A stretch of DNA of 64,000 nt, taken from contig NZ_LR134378.1 of NCBI RefSeq assembly GCF_900637555.1, forward strand, positions 1,126,001 to 1,190,000. Direction: 5' to 3'. The notes under the pieces were generated by a model. It did no database searches. It was not told the origin of the DNA and was given only the letters and a program-made list of their open reading frames with translations. This DNA is from Lautropia mirabilis (GTDB taxonomy: Bacteria; Pseudomonadota; Gammaproteobacteria; Burkholderiales; Burkholderiaceae_E). How positions within the stretch are numbered: position 1 is the first letter of the stretch; every line of letters begins with the position of its first letter. Shown in pieces: positions 31,745 through 40,781 of the stretch. Made by a program: the position numbers and the translations under genes.

Positions 31745-33130
31745 ATGCACATACATATTCTTGGTATTTGCGGCACCTTCATGGGTGGGGTGGCCGCCAT
31801 TGCCCGCGAGGCGGGCTTCAAGGTCACCGGCTGCGACGCCAACGTCTACCCGCCGATGAGCGATCAGCTGCGCGCGCTGGGCATCGACCTGATCGAGGGC
31901 TGGGATCCGTCCCAGCTGTCGCTCAAGCCCGATGTCTGGGTGGTGGGCAACGTGGTGCGGCGGGGCAATCCGCTGATGGAAGCCATTCTGGATGCCGGGC
32001 TGCCCTACGTCTCGGGGCCGCAGTGGCTGGCCGAGCAGGTGCTGGTCGGGCGCTGGGTGATGGGCGTGGCCGGCACGCACGGCAAGACCACCACCGCGTC
32101 GCTGCTGGCCTGGATCCTTCAGGCTGCCGGGCGCGAGCCGGGCTTCCTGATCGGTGGTGTACCGGGCAACTTCCCGGTCTCGGCGCGTCTGGGGCGCAAG
32201 CCCTATTTCGTCATCGAGGCCGATGAATACGACACGGCCTTCTTCGACAAGCGTTCCAAGTTCGTGCATTACCGGCCGCGTACCGCCGTGCTCAACAACC
32301 TGGAGTACGACCACGCCGACATCTTCCCGGATCTGGGGGCCATCGAGACCCAGTTCCATCATCTGGTGCGCACCGTGCCCGGGCAGGGGCGGATCATCTG
32401 GCCGTCGGACTCCGAGGCGCTGCAGCGGGTGCTGGCCCGTGGCTGCTGGAGCCAGACCGAGGCCCTGGGCGCTGGCGGCTGGCACGCCAGCGACGTGACC
32501 GAGGAGGCCGATGCCACCGTGTTCACGCTCTGGCGCGGCGATGTCGAGCAGGGGCGCGTGCGCCTGCCGCTGGCCGGCGAGCACAACCGGGCCAATGCCA
32601 TTGCCGCCATCGTGGCGGCCGAGCACATCGGCATCACGCCGACCGAGTCCATCGAGGCGCTGGCGGCCTTCCAGGGGGTGCGGCGGCGGCTGGAAGTGCG
32701 TGGCACCGTCGGTGGCGTCACCGTCATCGACGACTTCGCGCACCATCCCACGGCCATTGCCACCACCATTGCCGGGCTGCGGGCCCGCATGCAGGCGGGC
32801 AGCCATCCTGGCGGGCGCCTGCTGGCCGTGCTGGAGCCGCGTTCCAACACCATGCGTACCGGCACGCTGAAGGCCCAGCTGCCCGGCAGCCTCCAGGACG
32901 CCGACCTGGTGTTCTGCTATGCCGGCGGCATCGACTGGGATGCCCAGGCCGCCCTGGCTCCGCTGGGCGAGCGCGTGGCCGTCTTCCGCGACATGCTGGC
33001 CCTGGAGGCCGCCATCCTGGCGGCCGCCCGTCCGGGCGACCAGGTGCTGGTGATGAGCAACGGCGGCTTTGGCGGCATTCACGGCCGCCTGCTGGCCGGA
33101 CTGGCCTCGCGGGAAGGCAACGGGAAGTAA
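31745..33130 (+). CDS. mpl: UDP-N-acetylmuramate:L-alanyl-gamma-D-glutamyl-meso-diaminopimelate ligase
   Basis: Reattaches recycled tripeptide to UDP-MurNAc, completing the recycling path that AmpD feeds. The 461-residue Mur ligase starts MHIHILGICGTFMGGVAAIA. It has the ATP loop VAGTHGKTTTASLLAWIL, the substrate segment LIGGVPGNFPVSARLG, the metal-site VIEADEYDTAFFDKRSKFVHYRP, the LAGEHNRANAIAAI motif and C-terminal DDFAHHPTAI. The pattern EADEYD plus GVPGNF is characteristic of Mpl rather than MurC. Start supported by perfect family N-terminus. Confidence 0.96.
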   Translation: MHIHILGICGTFMGGVAAIAREAGFKVTGCDANVYPPMSDQLRALGIDLIEGWDPSQLSLKPDVWVVGNVVRRGNPLMEAILDAGLPYVSGPQWLAEQVLVGRWVMGVAGTHGKTTTASLLAWILQAAGREPGFLIGGVPGNFPVSARLGRKPYFVIEADEYDTAFFDKRSKFVHYRPRTAVLNNLEYDHADIFPDLGAIETQFHHLVRTVPGQGRIIWPSDSEALQRVLARGCWSQTEALGAGGWHASDVTEEADATVFTLWRGDVEQGRVRLPLAGEHNRANAIAAIVAAEHIGITPTESIEALAAFQGVRRRLEVRGTVGGVTVIDDFAHHPTAIATTIAGLRARMQAGSHPGGRLLAVLEPRSNTMRTGTLKAQLPGSLQDADLVFCYAGGIDWDAQAALAPLGERVAVFRDMLALEAAILAAARPGDQVLVMSNGGFGGIHGRLLAGLASREGNGK

Positions 33131-33511
33131 CAGGCGCAACGAAGAGGCGCGGCTCCATCCGCCTTCCGGCGCCGTCCGTCGGTCCGTCTGCACGGAGGGC
33201 GTCAGGGCAGCGATCATGTTCCGTCGGACCCGGGAAGGGCTCGGACGGATCCCCGAAGGTGCAGCGCCGATCGTTGCACCGGTTCCGGGGGCGGTCTGAC
33301 CTTTCCCTGCCTGGCTCTTTCCTGAAAGGGCCGGGGGGCACGCCCGTATAATGGCCGGTTGTCTTCACCATGCAACACTGTGCAGGCACCGGGACAAGGC
33401 CCCGTCAGGGCCCTGGTCTGCGGCGGCCGGGCATTTCCCTGCTGCCACCGCACCGGTCATTTTTCCCTGCATCTTCCCAAACGGCGGACCGCCCCCCAGA
33501 TTATCCCGTCA
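33131..33511. other. 381-bp region with the promoter of the RNB ribonuclease gene
   Basis: No gene is supported; an in-frame extension of the ribonuclease reading frame back to 33359 has unlikely composition. A perfect TATAAT lies at 33347-33352 with no good -35 at 16-18 bp. Transcription from it would begin near 33359 and give a leader of about 150 nt. No riboswitch or terminator pattern is recognised. Confidence 0.5.
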
Positions 33512-35500
33512 ATGAGCCAAAACTACCTGTTATTCGAGGAGGCCGGTCAGTTCAAGACGGGCACCATCCTGCAGGACACCGGTACCAGCCTGCAGGTGGA
33601 ACTCACCACCGGCAAGCGCGTCAAGGTCAAGCAGGCCAACGTCATGCTGCGCTTTGCATCGCCCGGCCCCGCAGAGATGCTGGCCGAGGCCCTGCAGGAG
33701 GCCGAGAACATCGACATCGATTTCCTGTGGGAAGTGGCCCCGCAGGAAGAGTTCGACTACCAGCTGCTGGTGGCCGAGTACTACGGTGAAAATCCCAGCG
33801 TCGTGCAGCAGACCGCCATGCTGATGCGCCTGCACGGCATGCCGGTGTACTTCTACCGCAAGGGGCGTGGCCGCTATCGCCCGGCCCAGCCCGACACCCT
33901 CAAGGCCGCGCTGGCCGCCATCGAGCGCAAGCGCCTGCAGGAAGAGGAAATCCAGCGGCTGGCCGCCGAGCTGGAAGCCGGTCAGCTGCCGGCGCTCATC
34001 GCCGGCCAGGTGCCCGACCTGCTGGTGGCCGCCGACCGTCAGTCGGTGGGCTGGCGTGCGCTGGATCTGGCCTGCCAGCAGACCGGTCTGTCGCCCGAGC
34101 GGCTGCTGCTGAAGGTGGGGGCGCTGCCCAGCGCGCGCGCCGTTCACGAACAGCGCTTCCTGCGTTCGCATTTCCCGACGGGGACCGATTTCCCGGCGGC
34201 GCTGTCGCAGTATCAGCCGCCGGTGCTCGACCATCTGCCCGAAAGCCCGGTCGAGGCCTTTTCCATCGATGACTCCAGCACCACCGAGATCGACGACTGC
34301 CTGTCCGTGCAGTGGCTGGACGACGGCATGGCGCGCATTGGCGTGCACATTGCCGCCCCGGCGCTGGGCATCCGCCCCGGCGATGGCGTGGACCAGGTCG
34401 CGCGCGAGCGCATGACCACCGTCTACAGTCCCGGTGAGAAGATCACCATGCTGCCCGACGCCGTGGTGCGCAGCTTCTCGCTGGACGAGGGGCATGTGCG
34501 TCCGGCGCTGTCGCTGTACCTGGACATCAACATCGAGACGCTGCAGGTCGCCAACGAATTCAGTCAGGTGGACCGCATCCGTGTGGCGCGCAACATCCGC
34601 CACGACGAACTGGAGCCCTTCGACACCGAGGCGCAGCTGGACTGGCAGCCTGTACCCGGCGAGGAAGATCCGCTGGCCGGGCTGCCCTATGCCGACGCCT
34701 TCCGGCTGCTGTGGCGCTTCACGCAGGTGCTGTCGGCCGAGCGTGACAAGGTGCGTGGTCGCCCTGAAGTCCGCTCGCGCGTCGACTTCACCTTCCGCAT
34801 TGACGGCGAGCATGTCGAGATCATCCCGCGCCGTCGTGATGCACCCTTTGACCGCATCGTGGCCGAGATGGCCATCCTGGCCAACTCGCGCTGGGGCCGG
34901 CTGCTGGCCGATCACGCCGTCTCGGGCCTGTACCGTTCGCAGAGCTTTGGCCGCGTGAAGATGTCCACCCACCCGGCCATCCACCAGGGCCTGGGTGTGC
35001 CCCAGTACGCCTGGAGCACCTCGCCGCTGCGCCGCTACGTCGACCTCATCAACCAGATGCAGCTGGTGGCCGTGCTGGAGGCGGAAGTCCCGCCATTCAC
35101 CATGAATGACACATCGCTGTATGCAATTGTGTCTGCTTTCGAGGCGCGCTATGGCACGGTGGGCGAATATCAGCAGACAATGGAGCGCTACTGGTGCCTG
35201 CGCTGGGTCGCGCAGCAGCCCGAACAACGCTTCCCGGCCGTGGCCATCCGCGACGAGACGGTGCGTCTGGCTGCTGCCCCCCTGTACTTCCAGGTGACTG
35301 GCCTGCCGCCCATGAGCGCAGGTCAGCCCCTGCTGGTGGACCTGCTGGACTGGGACGAGCTGGACCTGACCGTCCAGGCCCGTGCCGTGCGGCTGGTCGC
35401 CGATCCCCATGACTCCGACCCTGTGGGGGCGGAGGCAACGCCGGCGCCCGGGACTGAAGACCCCGGGCTGGCACCCTCGGATTCGATCGATACGGAGTGA
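33512..35500 (+). CDS. RNB-domain (RNase II-like) exoribonuclease
   Basis: A 662-residue 3'-5' exoribonuclease. The RNB catalytic region is recognisable: the Asp cluster SIDDSSTTEIDDCLSVQWL, GVHIAAPALGI, ERMTTVYSPGEKITMLPDAV, SFSLDEGHVRPALSLYLDI, IVAEMAILANSRWGRLL and the RNA-clamp WSTSPLRRYVDLINQMQLV. The N-terminal part (1-230) is a divergent, beta-proteobacterial-type region. Start at ATG 33512 (MSQNYLLFEEAGQF). It lies 9 bp before the tonB-like gene. Whether it is RNase II proper or the related RNB class common in Burkholderiales is unclear. Confidence 0.9.
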   Translation: MSQNYLLFEEAGQFKTGTILQDTGTSLQVELTTGKRVKVKQANVMLRFASPGPAEMLAEALQEAENIDIDFLWEVAPQEEFDYQLLVAEYYGENPSVVQQTAMLMRLHGMPVYFYRKGRGRYRPAQPDTLKAALAAIERKRLQEEEIQRLAAELEAGQLPALIAGQVPDLLVAADRQSVGWRALDLACQQTGLSPERLLLKVGALPSARAVHEQRFLRSHFPTGTDFPAALSQYQPPVLDHLPESPVEAFSIDDSSTTEIDDCLSVQWLDDGMARIGVHIAAPALGIRPGDGVDQVARERMTTVYSPGEKITMLPDAVVRSFSLDEGHVRPALSLYLDINIETLQVANEFSQVDRIRVARNIRHDELEPFDTEAQLDWQPVPGEEDPLAGLPYADAFRLLWRFTQVLSAERDKVRGRPEVRSRVDFTFRIDGEHVEIIPRRRDAPFDRIVAEMAILANSRWGRLLADHAVSGLYRSQSFGRVKMSTHPAIHQGLGVPQYAWSTSPLRRYVDLINQMQLVAVLEAEVPPFTMNDTSLYAIVSAFEARYGTVGEYQQTMERYWCLRWVAQQPEQRFPAVAIRDETVRLAAAPLYFQVTGLPPMSAGQPLLVDLLDWDELDLTVQARAVRLVADPHDSDPVGAEATPAPGTEDPGLAPSDSIDTE

Positions 35501-35509
35501 TTTCTGCAA

Positions 35510-36379
35510 ATGGCCGCTGCTACGCCATGGGCCCGCGCCTTCAACCGGATGGACCCGCTCACTGTCGGCATCGTCGTGTCGCTGGTGGCGCACGCCGTCA
35601 TGCTGGCCATCCGCTTCTCGGCGGCTGATCCCAATCGCTTCCTGCCCGCCGAGTCGCAGCTGGAGGTGGTGCTGCTCAATGCCTCCACCCGCGCCAAGCC
35701 CGTCAATGCCGAAGTGCTGGCGCAGGTGAACATGGAAGCCGGTGGTGACCGTGACCAGGGCAGGGCGCGTTCCCCGCTGCCTGCCTCGGAGCAGGCCCGT
35801 GACGGCGAGACCATGGAGCAGCAGCAGGCCCGCATTCGCCAGCTGGAAGCCGAGCAGCAGCGCCTGCTGGCCCTGAACAACCAGAACGAGCCCACCCCGC
35901 AGGCCGAGCCGCAGCAGTCGCAGGACGCCAATGGCGGCGAGCAGGAAGAGCTGCAGCGGCAGATCGCCCGCATGCAGGCGCAGATCGACCGCCAGCTGGA
36001 AGACTACGCCCGCCGGCCCAAGCGCCTCACCTATGGCGTCAACGCCACCGGCGTCAACTACGCCCGCTACGTCAGCGCCTGGGCTGACCGCATCGAGAAG
36101 ATCGGCACCGAGCGCTTCCCCGAGGAAGCCCGGGGCAAGATGTACGACTCGCTCACCGTCACCGTCGAGGTGGACAAGTACGGCAACGTCGTCGACGTGC
36201 TGATCAACAAGAAGTCCCGCTACGACGTGCTCAACCGCAAGGTGAAGGAAATCGTGCTGGCCGGTGCCCCCTACGACAAGTTCACGCCCGAGATGCGTAA
36301 GGACGGCGACATCCTGCAGATCGTCCGTACCTGGACCTTCACCAACGGCAGCCTGCAGACGAAGTCGGCCAAGCGGTGA
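35510..36379 (+). CDS. TonB-like energy-transduction protein
   Basis: The 289-residue protein has a cytoplasmic N-terminus, a TM anchor (VGIVVSLVAHAVMLAIRF), and a Gln/Glu-rich coiled-coil linker (about 100-175, EQQQARIRQLEAEQQRL and ELQRQIARMQAQIDRQLED) instead of the usual Pro/Lys-rich one. A C-terminal TonB domain follows (YARYVSAWADRIEKIGTERFP, LTVTVEVDKYGNVVDVLI, EIVLAGAPYDKF). Energises outer-membrane receptors with ExbB/ExbD, which are not nearby. The stop overlaps the aroE start (TGATG). Confidence 0.88.
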   Translation: MAAATPWARAFNRMDPLTVGIVVSLVAHAVMLAIRFSAADPNRFLPAESQLEVVLLNASTRAKPVNAEVLAQVNMEAGGDRDQGRARSPLPASEQARDGETMEQQQARIRQLEAEQQRLLALNNQNEPTPQAEPQQSQDANGGEQEELQRQIARMQAQIDRQLEDYARRPKRLTYGVNATGVNYARYVSAWADRIEKIGTERFPEEARGKMYDSLTVTVEVDKYGNVVDVLINKKSRYDVLNRKVKEIVLAGAPYDKFTPEMRKDGDILQIVRTWTFTNGSLQTKSAKR

Positions 36380-37239
36380 TGCCGATGGTTTCAGGACCTG
36401 ACCGTTACCTGGTGGTGGGCAACCCCATTGCCCACAGCCGCTCGCCCGAGATCCACGCCGCCTTCGCGGCCCAGACCGGCCAGCATATCCTTTACGAACG
36501 GCGCCTGATCGAGACCGATCCGCCCGAGGCCTTTGCCGCGGCCATGCGGCACTTCTTCCAGGACGAAGGAGGGCGGGGCGCCAACGTCACGCTGCCCTTC
36601 AAGGAAGCGGCCTTCCGCCTTGCCGACGAGCGCAGTCCGCGTGCCGAGGCCGCGGGTGCCGCCAACACGCTCTGCTTCATCGAAGGCCGGATCATCGCCG
36701 ACAACACCGATGGCGCCGGCCTGGTCGATGACATCCAGCGGCGACTGGGCGTGTCGCTGCAGGGGTTGCGGGTGACGGTGCTGGGCGCCGGGGGCGCAGC
36801 CCGGGGCCTGATGCTGCCGCTGGCCCAGGCCGGCGTGGCCCGGCTGGTGGTGGCCAACCGCACGCTGGCCCGCGCGCAGGCGCTGGCCGCCGACATCGAC
36901 CCCCATCTTGAGGCGCAGGCACTGCCCGTCCGGGTGGAGCCCGTGGCGCTGGCCGATGCACCGGCAGCCGACGTGCTCATCAATGCCACATCCGCCGGCC
37001 TGCATGGCGACGGCCCCACGCTGCCGGCACGGCTGTTCGAGGGCTGTCGTCTGGCCTACGACTGCATCTATGCCGACCGACCCACGCCCTTCATGCAGCA
37101 GGCCATGGCGGCCGGGGTGCCGCAGGTCAGCGACGGCCTGGGCATGCTGGTCGGCCAGGCCGCCGAAAGCTTCCGCCTGTGGCGCGGCATCCGGCCTGAT
37201 GTCGTCCCCGTGCTGGAAGCACTGCGCACGGCACGCTGA
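36379..37239 (+). CDS. aroE: Shikimate dehydrogenase
   Basis: NADPH-dependent reduction of 3-dehydroshikimate to shikimate. The 286-residue protein has the shikimate-binding VVGNPIAHSRSPEIHAAFA, the catalytic Lys in GANVTLPFKEAAF, ADNTDGAGLVDDI, the nucleotide loop VLGAGGAARGLM with ANRTLARAQALA, and the C-terminal GLGMLVGQAAESFRLWRG. ATG at 36379 overlaps the tonB stop; GTG 36376 is also possible. Second shikimate gene of the window after aroQ. Confidence 0.95.
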   Translation: MPMVSGPDRYLVVGNPIAHSRSPEIHAAFAAQTGQHILYERRLIETDPPEAFAAAMRHFFQDEGGRGANVTLPFKEAAFRLADERSPRAEAAGAANTLCFIEGRIIADNTDGAGLVDDIQRRLGVSLQGLRVTVLGAGGAARGLMLPLAQAGVARLVVANRTLARAQALAADIDPHLEAQALPVRVEPVALADAPAADVLINATSAGLHGDGPTLPARLFEGCRLAYDCIYADRPTPFMQQAMAAGVPQVSDGLGMLVGQAAESFRLWRGIRPDVVPVLEALRTAR

Positions 37240-37516
37240 TTGCGCTAACATCGCGGATTGCGTGCTGAAAGCTTGGGTGGCGCAACACCTGCAGGCTGCC
37301 AGCCGGGACCATGGACTGCGCCGTCGTTCGGGCCGCGCGCTTCGGCCCGGTTTCTGCATTCCCTGACCCTGTCGTCCAAGGTTGCGGGCTGTCTGCCAGC
37401 CCACGCACGCTTCAAGCCTGGCCACCCCCATGCCTGTGGCCTTTCCCTGCCTGCCACCGTCCGGACCTGCCTGCCTCCTCCCCCGACGACGGCGGCTGCT
37501 CGCCTGAGCCCGTGCC

Positions 37517-39595
37517 ATGAATACCTCCCCTGTCGATCCCCGTTCGGCCGCATCGTCCGTGCCCGAAGAGACCGCAGCCGACACGAGCCTGTCCTCTCAT
37601 CCTGACCTGGCGGAATCCGTCCTGTCGGCCTCGGAGGCAGCTGAAGCACCGGAAGCATCGGAAGAAGCCACCGCAGCCGCCCAGACCAGTGTTCTCCCGC
37701 GCGACGCTGAAGACGCGCAGCATGCGCTGGCCGAAGTGCAGCTGCTGCTGGAGCGCCACGCCTTTGCGCAGGAAACGGCCCGCCACTACGCCGAAACCGT
37801 GCGCCAAGCGGCGCAGGAGCCCGACGACGACGAGGAGGATGCCGCGTCCCACGACAGGACACATGCCCATGGCGAGGCAGCGCATGACGCGTCTGTCGAG
37901 GGGCGGCACGCGTCGGATGCGGACGCCGGCGCGTCTGCAGCCACGTCGCAGGATGACCCGGCGGGAGGCCATCTCACCGAGCAGGGGCGGCACGCGGAAA
38001 GCGGGCAGCGGGATGCCCATCATCAACCGATCCGCCATCACGTCCATTCGGGGCAGCACAGCGCCCTGGCGGCCGTCGGCATGGGGCCGTCCACGGGGGT
38101 ACTGAAGTCTGCCGACGTCCGGGTGAAGGCCGCCGCCGGGTTGATGGGAGACGTGGCGACGAAGGCCGACAGTGGGACCCGGCCGGAGGCCGAGCGGAAA
38201 GGGGACGCTGCCGCGGAGGGCGATGACATCTCGACGCCCGAGTCCGGATCGACATTGGAGACGGCATCGAAGGTCGCGGCGCGTCCGGACGAGTCTCCCT
38301 ACCTTGCCCAGTTGCGCGAGCGTCTGGCCAAGCTGCACCCGGCCGATATTGCCTACGTGCTGGAAGCGCTGCCACCGGAAGAGCGGAAGCTGGTCTGGGA
38401 TTCGGTCAAGCGCGAAGCCGATGGCGCCGTGCTGCTGGAGGTTTCCGAGCCGGTTCTGGAAGACCTGATCGACCTGATGACCGAGGACGAGCTGGTCTCG
38501 GCGGTCAAGGAACTGGACGCCGACGACGTGGCCGACCTGGTCGAGTATCTGCCGCCGGCGGTGGTGGAGAAGATCCAGCGTGAGCTGACCCCCGAGGAGC
38601 GCGAGCAGCTGCGTGCCGCCATGTCCTACCCCGAGGATTCGGTGGGCGGACGCATGGACTTCGAGTTCGTGCGCGTGCGTGAGGACGTGACGCTGGAAGT
38701 GGTGCTGCGCTATCTGCGCCGCTTCGACGAGCTACCCCAGCATACCGACCAGGTGTTCGTGGTGGATCGTAACGGCATGCTGACGGGCAGCCTGTCCATC
38801 GAGCAGGTGCTGCTCAACGAGCCGGACACCGAAGTCTCGGCCGTCATGCACCGCGACATCCTGTCGTTGGACGTGGACGACGACGTGGGCGATGCCGCCC
38901 AGGCCTTCGAGCGTTATGACCTGATTTCCGCGCCGGTTGTCGACACCCACCACAAGCTCATCGGTCGACTCACCATCGACGAGGTGGTGGATGTCATCCG
39001 TGAAGAAAGCGAGACCGACGCCCTGAACCAGGCCGGTCTGCAGGAAGAGGAAGACCTTTTCGGCTCCGTCTGGCAGTCAGCCCGCAACCGCTGGCTGTGG
39101 CTGGCCGTCAACCTGGTCACCGCCTTCCTGGCTTCGCGCGTCATCGGGCTGTTCGACGAAACCATCGAACGGATCGTGGCCCTGGCCACCCTGATGCCCA
39201 TCGTGGCCGGTCTGGCCGGAAACTCCGGCAACCAGACCATGGCGCTGATGATCCGCTCGCTGGCCCAGGGGCAGATCAACGGCGGCAACTTCGGCCGCAT
39301 CCTGCGCAAGGAACTGACCGTCGCACTGCTTAACGGCATGGTCTGGGGCAGCGTGGCGGGCCTGGCCACCTGGCTGCTCTACCACGACACCGACGCTGCC
39401 CGCCTGCTGGGCATCGCCATGGGCGTAGCCATCGTCCTCAACCTGCTCATTGGCGCCACCCTGGGCGTGGCGGTGCCCTTCACCCTGAACAGGCTGGGCC
39501 GCGATCCCGCCCTGGGCTCGTCCGTGCTGCTGACCTTCTCCACCGACGGCCTGGGCTTCCTGATCTTCCTGGGGCTGGCGACGATGCTGTTCTGA
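37517..39595 (+). CDS. mgtE: MgtE-type Mg2+ channel with large His/Asp-rich insertion
   Basis: A 692-residue magnesium transporter; usual length is near 450-490. After a 60-residue acidic Ser/Ala N-terminus comes a helical segment (ALAEVQLLLERHAFAQETAR). About 160 inserted low-complexity residues (about 98-260) with repeated His clusters follow (HDRTHAHGEAAHD, DAHHQPIRHHVHSGQHS). The normal MgtE N domain resumes at LRERLAKLHPADIAYVLEAL. Two CBS domains follow (EDSVGGRMDFEF, MHRDILSLDVDDDVGDA). The five-helix channel contains GNSGNQTMALMIRSLAQGQI, the ion-pore signature. ATG at 37517. The insert could sense or buffer divalent metals, or simply be a flexible linker. Confidence 0.92.
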   Translation: MNTSPVDPRSAASSVPEETAADTSLSSHPDLAESVLSASEAAEAPEASEEATAAAQTSVLPRDAEDAQHALAEVQLLLERHAFAQETARHYAETVRQAAQEPDDDEEDAASHDRTHAHGEAAHDASVEGRHASDADAGASAATSQDDPAGGHLTEQGRHAESGQRDAHHQPIRHHVHSGQHSALAAVGMGPSTGVLKSADVRVKAAAGLMGDVATKADSGTRPEAERKGDAAAEGDDISTPESGSTLETASKVAARPDESPYLAQLRERLAKLHPADIAYVLEALPPEERKLVWDSVKREADGAVLLEVSEPVLEDLIDLMTEDELVSAVKELDADDVADLVEYLPPAVVEKIQRELTPEEREQLRAAMSYPEDSVGGRMDFEFVRVREDVTLEVVLRYLRRFDELPQHTDQVFVVDRNGMLTGSLSIEQVLLNEPDTEVSAVMHRDILSLDVDDDVGDAAQAFERYDLISAPVVDTHHKLIGRLTIDEVVDVIREESETDALNQAGLQEEEDLFGSVWQSARNRWLWLAVNLVTAFLASRVIGLFDETIERIVALATLMPIVAGLAGNSGNQTMALMIRSLAQGQINGGNFGRILRKELTVALLNGMVWGSVAGLATWLLYHDTDAARLLGIAMGVAIVLNLLIGATLGVAVPFTLNRLGRDPALGSSVLLTFSTDGLGFLIFLGLATMLF

Positions 39596-39600
39596 CGGGC

Positions 39601-40164
39601 TCAGCGCCCGTACATCACCGTGATGCTGGAGGCGCCCAGGGCGTGGGCCTGGGCCACGAAGCCGACCAGCGCCGGCGTCGAATCGGCCGTCACGCCCGGC
39701 AGCTCGGCCACCTTCAGGGCCGTCAGCGTGATCACATAGCGATGCGCCCGGCCCGTGGGCGGGCAGGCGCCCATGTAGCCCGGCTTGCCCGCGTCGGTGC
39801 GCGTCTGCAGGGCTCCTGCAGGCAGCTTCGTGTCGCCCACGCTGATCCCGGCCGGCAGTCGGTCCACCTTGGCCGGAATGTTGGCCACCACCCAGTGCGT
39901 CCAGCCGATGCCGCCGGTGGGGGCATCCGGATCATGCATGGTGAGCAGGAAGCTCCGGGTGCCCACGGGGGCATTCTTCCAGGACAGTGCCGGTGACTGG
40001 TTGTTTCCCGTGCAGCCAAAGCCGTACTCGGCGCTCAGCAGCTGCTTGCGGGTGAAGCTGCCGTTCTGCAGGTCATCGGCCTGCAGCGTGAAGGAGCCGG
40101 CGGCCGACGCCGTGCCCGTCAGGGCAAGCAGCGCGGTGGCCAGCAGGATCTGTTTCTTCATCAT
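39601..40164 (-). CDS. Periplasmic PEBP-family protein (YbhB/YbcL type)
   Basis: A 187-residue protein with signal peptide (ILLATALLALTGTASAAGS) and the phosphatidylethanolamine-binding fold: NQSPALSWKNAPVGTRSFLLTMHDPDAPTG with the DPDAP ligand-binding motif, GWTHWVVANIP, and CPPTGRAHRYVITLTALKV. Bacterial homologues are of unclear function; some inhibit proteases or kinases. It is convergent with mgtE (5 bp between stops) and lies 7 bp after moaC, so it is likely cotranscribed with it. Confidence 0.9.
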   Translation of the reverse strand: MMKKQILLATALLALTGTASAAGSFTLQADDLQNGSFTRKQLLSAEYGFGCTGNNQSPALSWKNAPVGTRSFLLTMHDPDAPTGGIGWTHWVVANIPAKVDRLPAGISVGDTKLPAGALQTRTDAGKPGYMGACPPTGRAHRYVITLTALKVAELPGVTADSTPALVGFVAQAHALGASSITVMYGR

Positions 40165-40171
40165 GGTTCTC

Positions 40172-40645
40172 TCAATCGCTGTGCCAGTCCGACTTCCCGC
40201 CGCGCTTTTCCAGCAGCCGGACGCCTTCCATCACCATGCCACGGTCCACGGCCTTGCACATGTCGTAGATGGTCAGCAGACCCACCTGCACCGCCGTCAG
40301 CGCCTCCATCTCCACCCCGGTGCGGCCCGTGCATTCGGCCGTCACCTCGCAGCGCACGCGGCTGCCGGCCTCGTCCAGGGTGAACTCGGCCGCTACGCGT
40401 GACAGCGCGATGGGATGGCACAGCGGGATGAGGTCGGACGTGCGTTTGGCCGCCATGATGGCCGCCAGTCGGGCCACACCCAGCACGTCGCCCTTGGCGG
40501 CACTTCCTTCCCGGATGCGCGCCAGCGTGGCCGGCTGCATGCGGATCCAGCCCTCGGCCACGGCCGTGCGGCGGGTTTCGGCCTTGCCGCCCACATCCAC
40601 CATGTGGGCCTGCCCCTGGGCGTCGAAATGCGTCAGATCGTTCAT
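40172..40645 (-). CDS. moaC: Cyclic pyranopterin monophosphate synthase MoaC
   Basis: Second step of molybdenum cofactor synthesis. The 157-residue protein contains [29 protein letters not shown] split at the usual catalytic segment, [31 protein letters not shown] and the end [13 protein letters not shown]. Start at 40645 ([18 protein letters not shown]) gives the family N-terminus; the reading frame extends back to 40750 without support. Divergent from the M48 protease gene. No other moa gene is visible. Confidence 0.96.
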   Translation of the reverse strand: MNDLTHFDAQGQAHMVDVGGKAETRRTAVAEGWIRMQPATLARIREGSAAKGDVLGVARLAAIMAAKRTSDLIPLCHPIALSRVAAEFTLDEAGSRVRCEVTAECTGRTGVEMEALTAVQVGLLTIYDMCKAVDRGMVMEGVRLLEKRGGKSDWHSD

Positions 40646-40781
40646 CGTGCCATCATAGCAGGAGGAAGGCTCCCTCCTGTCGTCGCAGGGGCGGGGCCGG
40701 ACGTTGGAAGACCGTAGCACGCCATGGCGCGGGGCCATCTGGAGCCCCATCCAGGCAATCCGAACACGAGAGAATCTGTCG

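Noticed and set aside
33530-35593. Minus-strand frame of 687 codons opposite the RNB ribonuclease gene
   Set aside because: Antisense of a clear RNB enzyme; His/Gln/Gly-rich with no motif.
37240-37516. Mg2+ riboswitch upstream of mgtE
   Set aside because: No M-box or mgtA-leader-like conserved pairing could be recognised in the 277 bp; only a normal leader is assumed.
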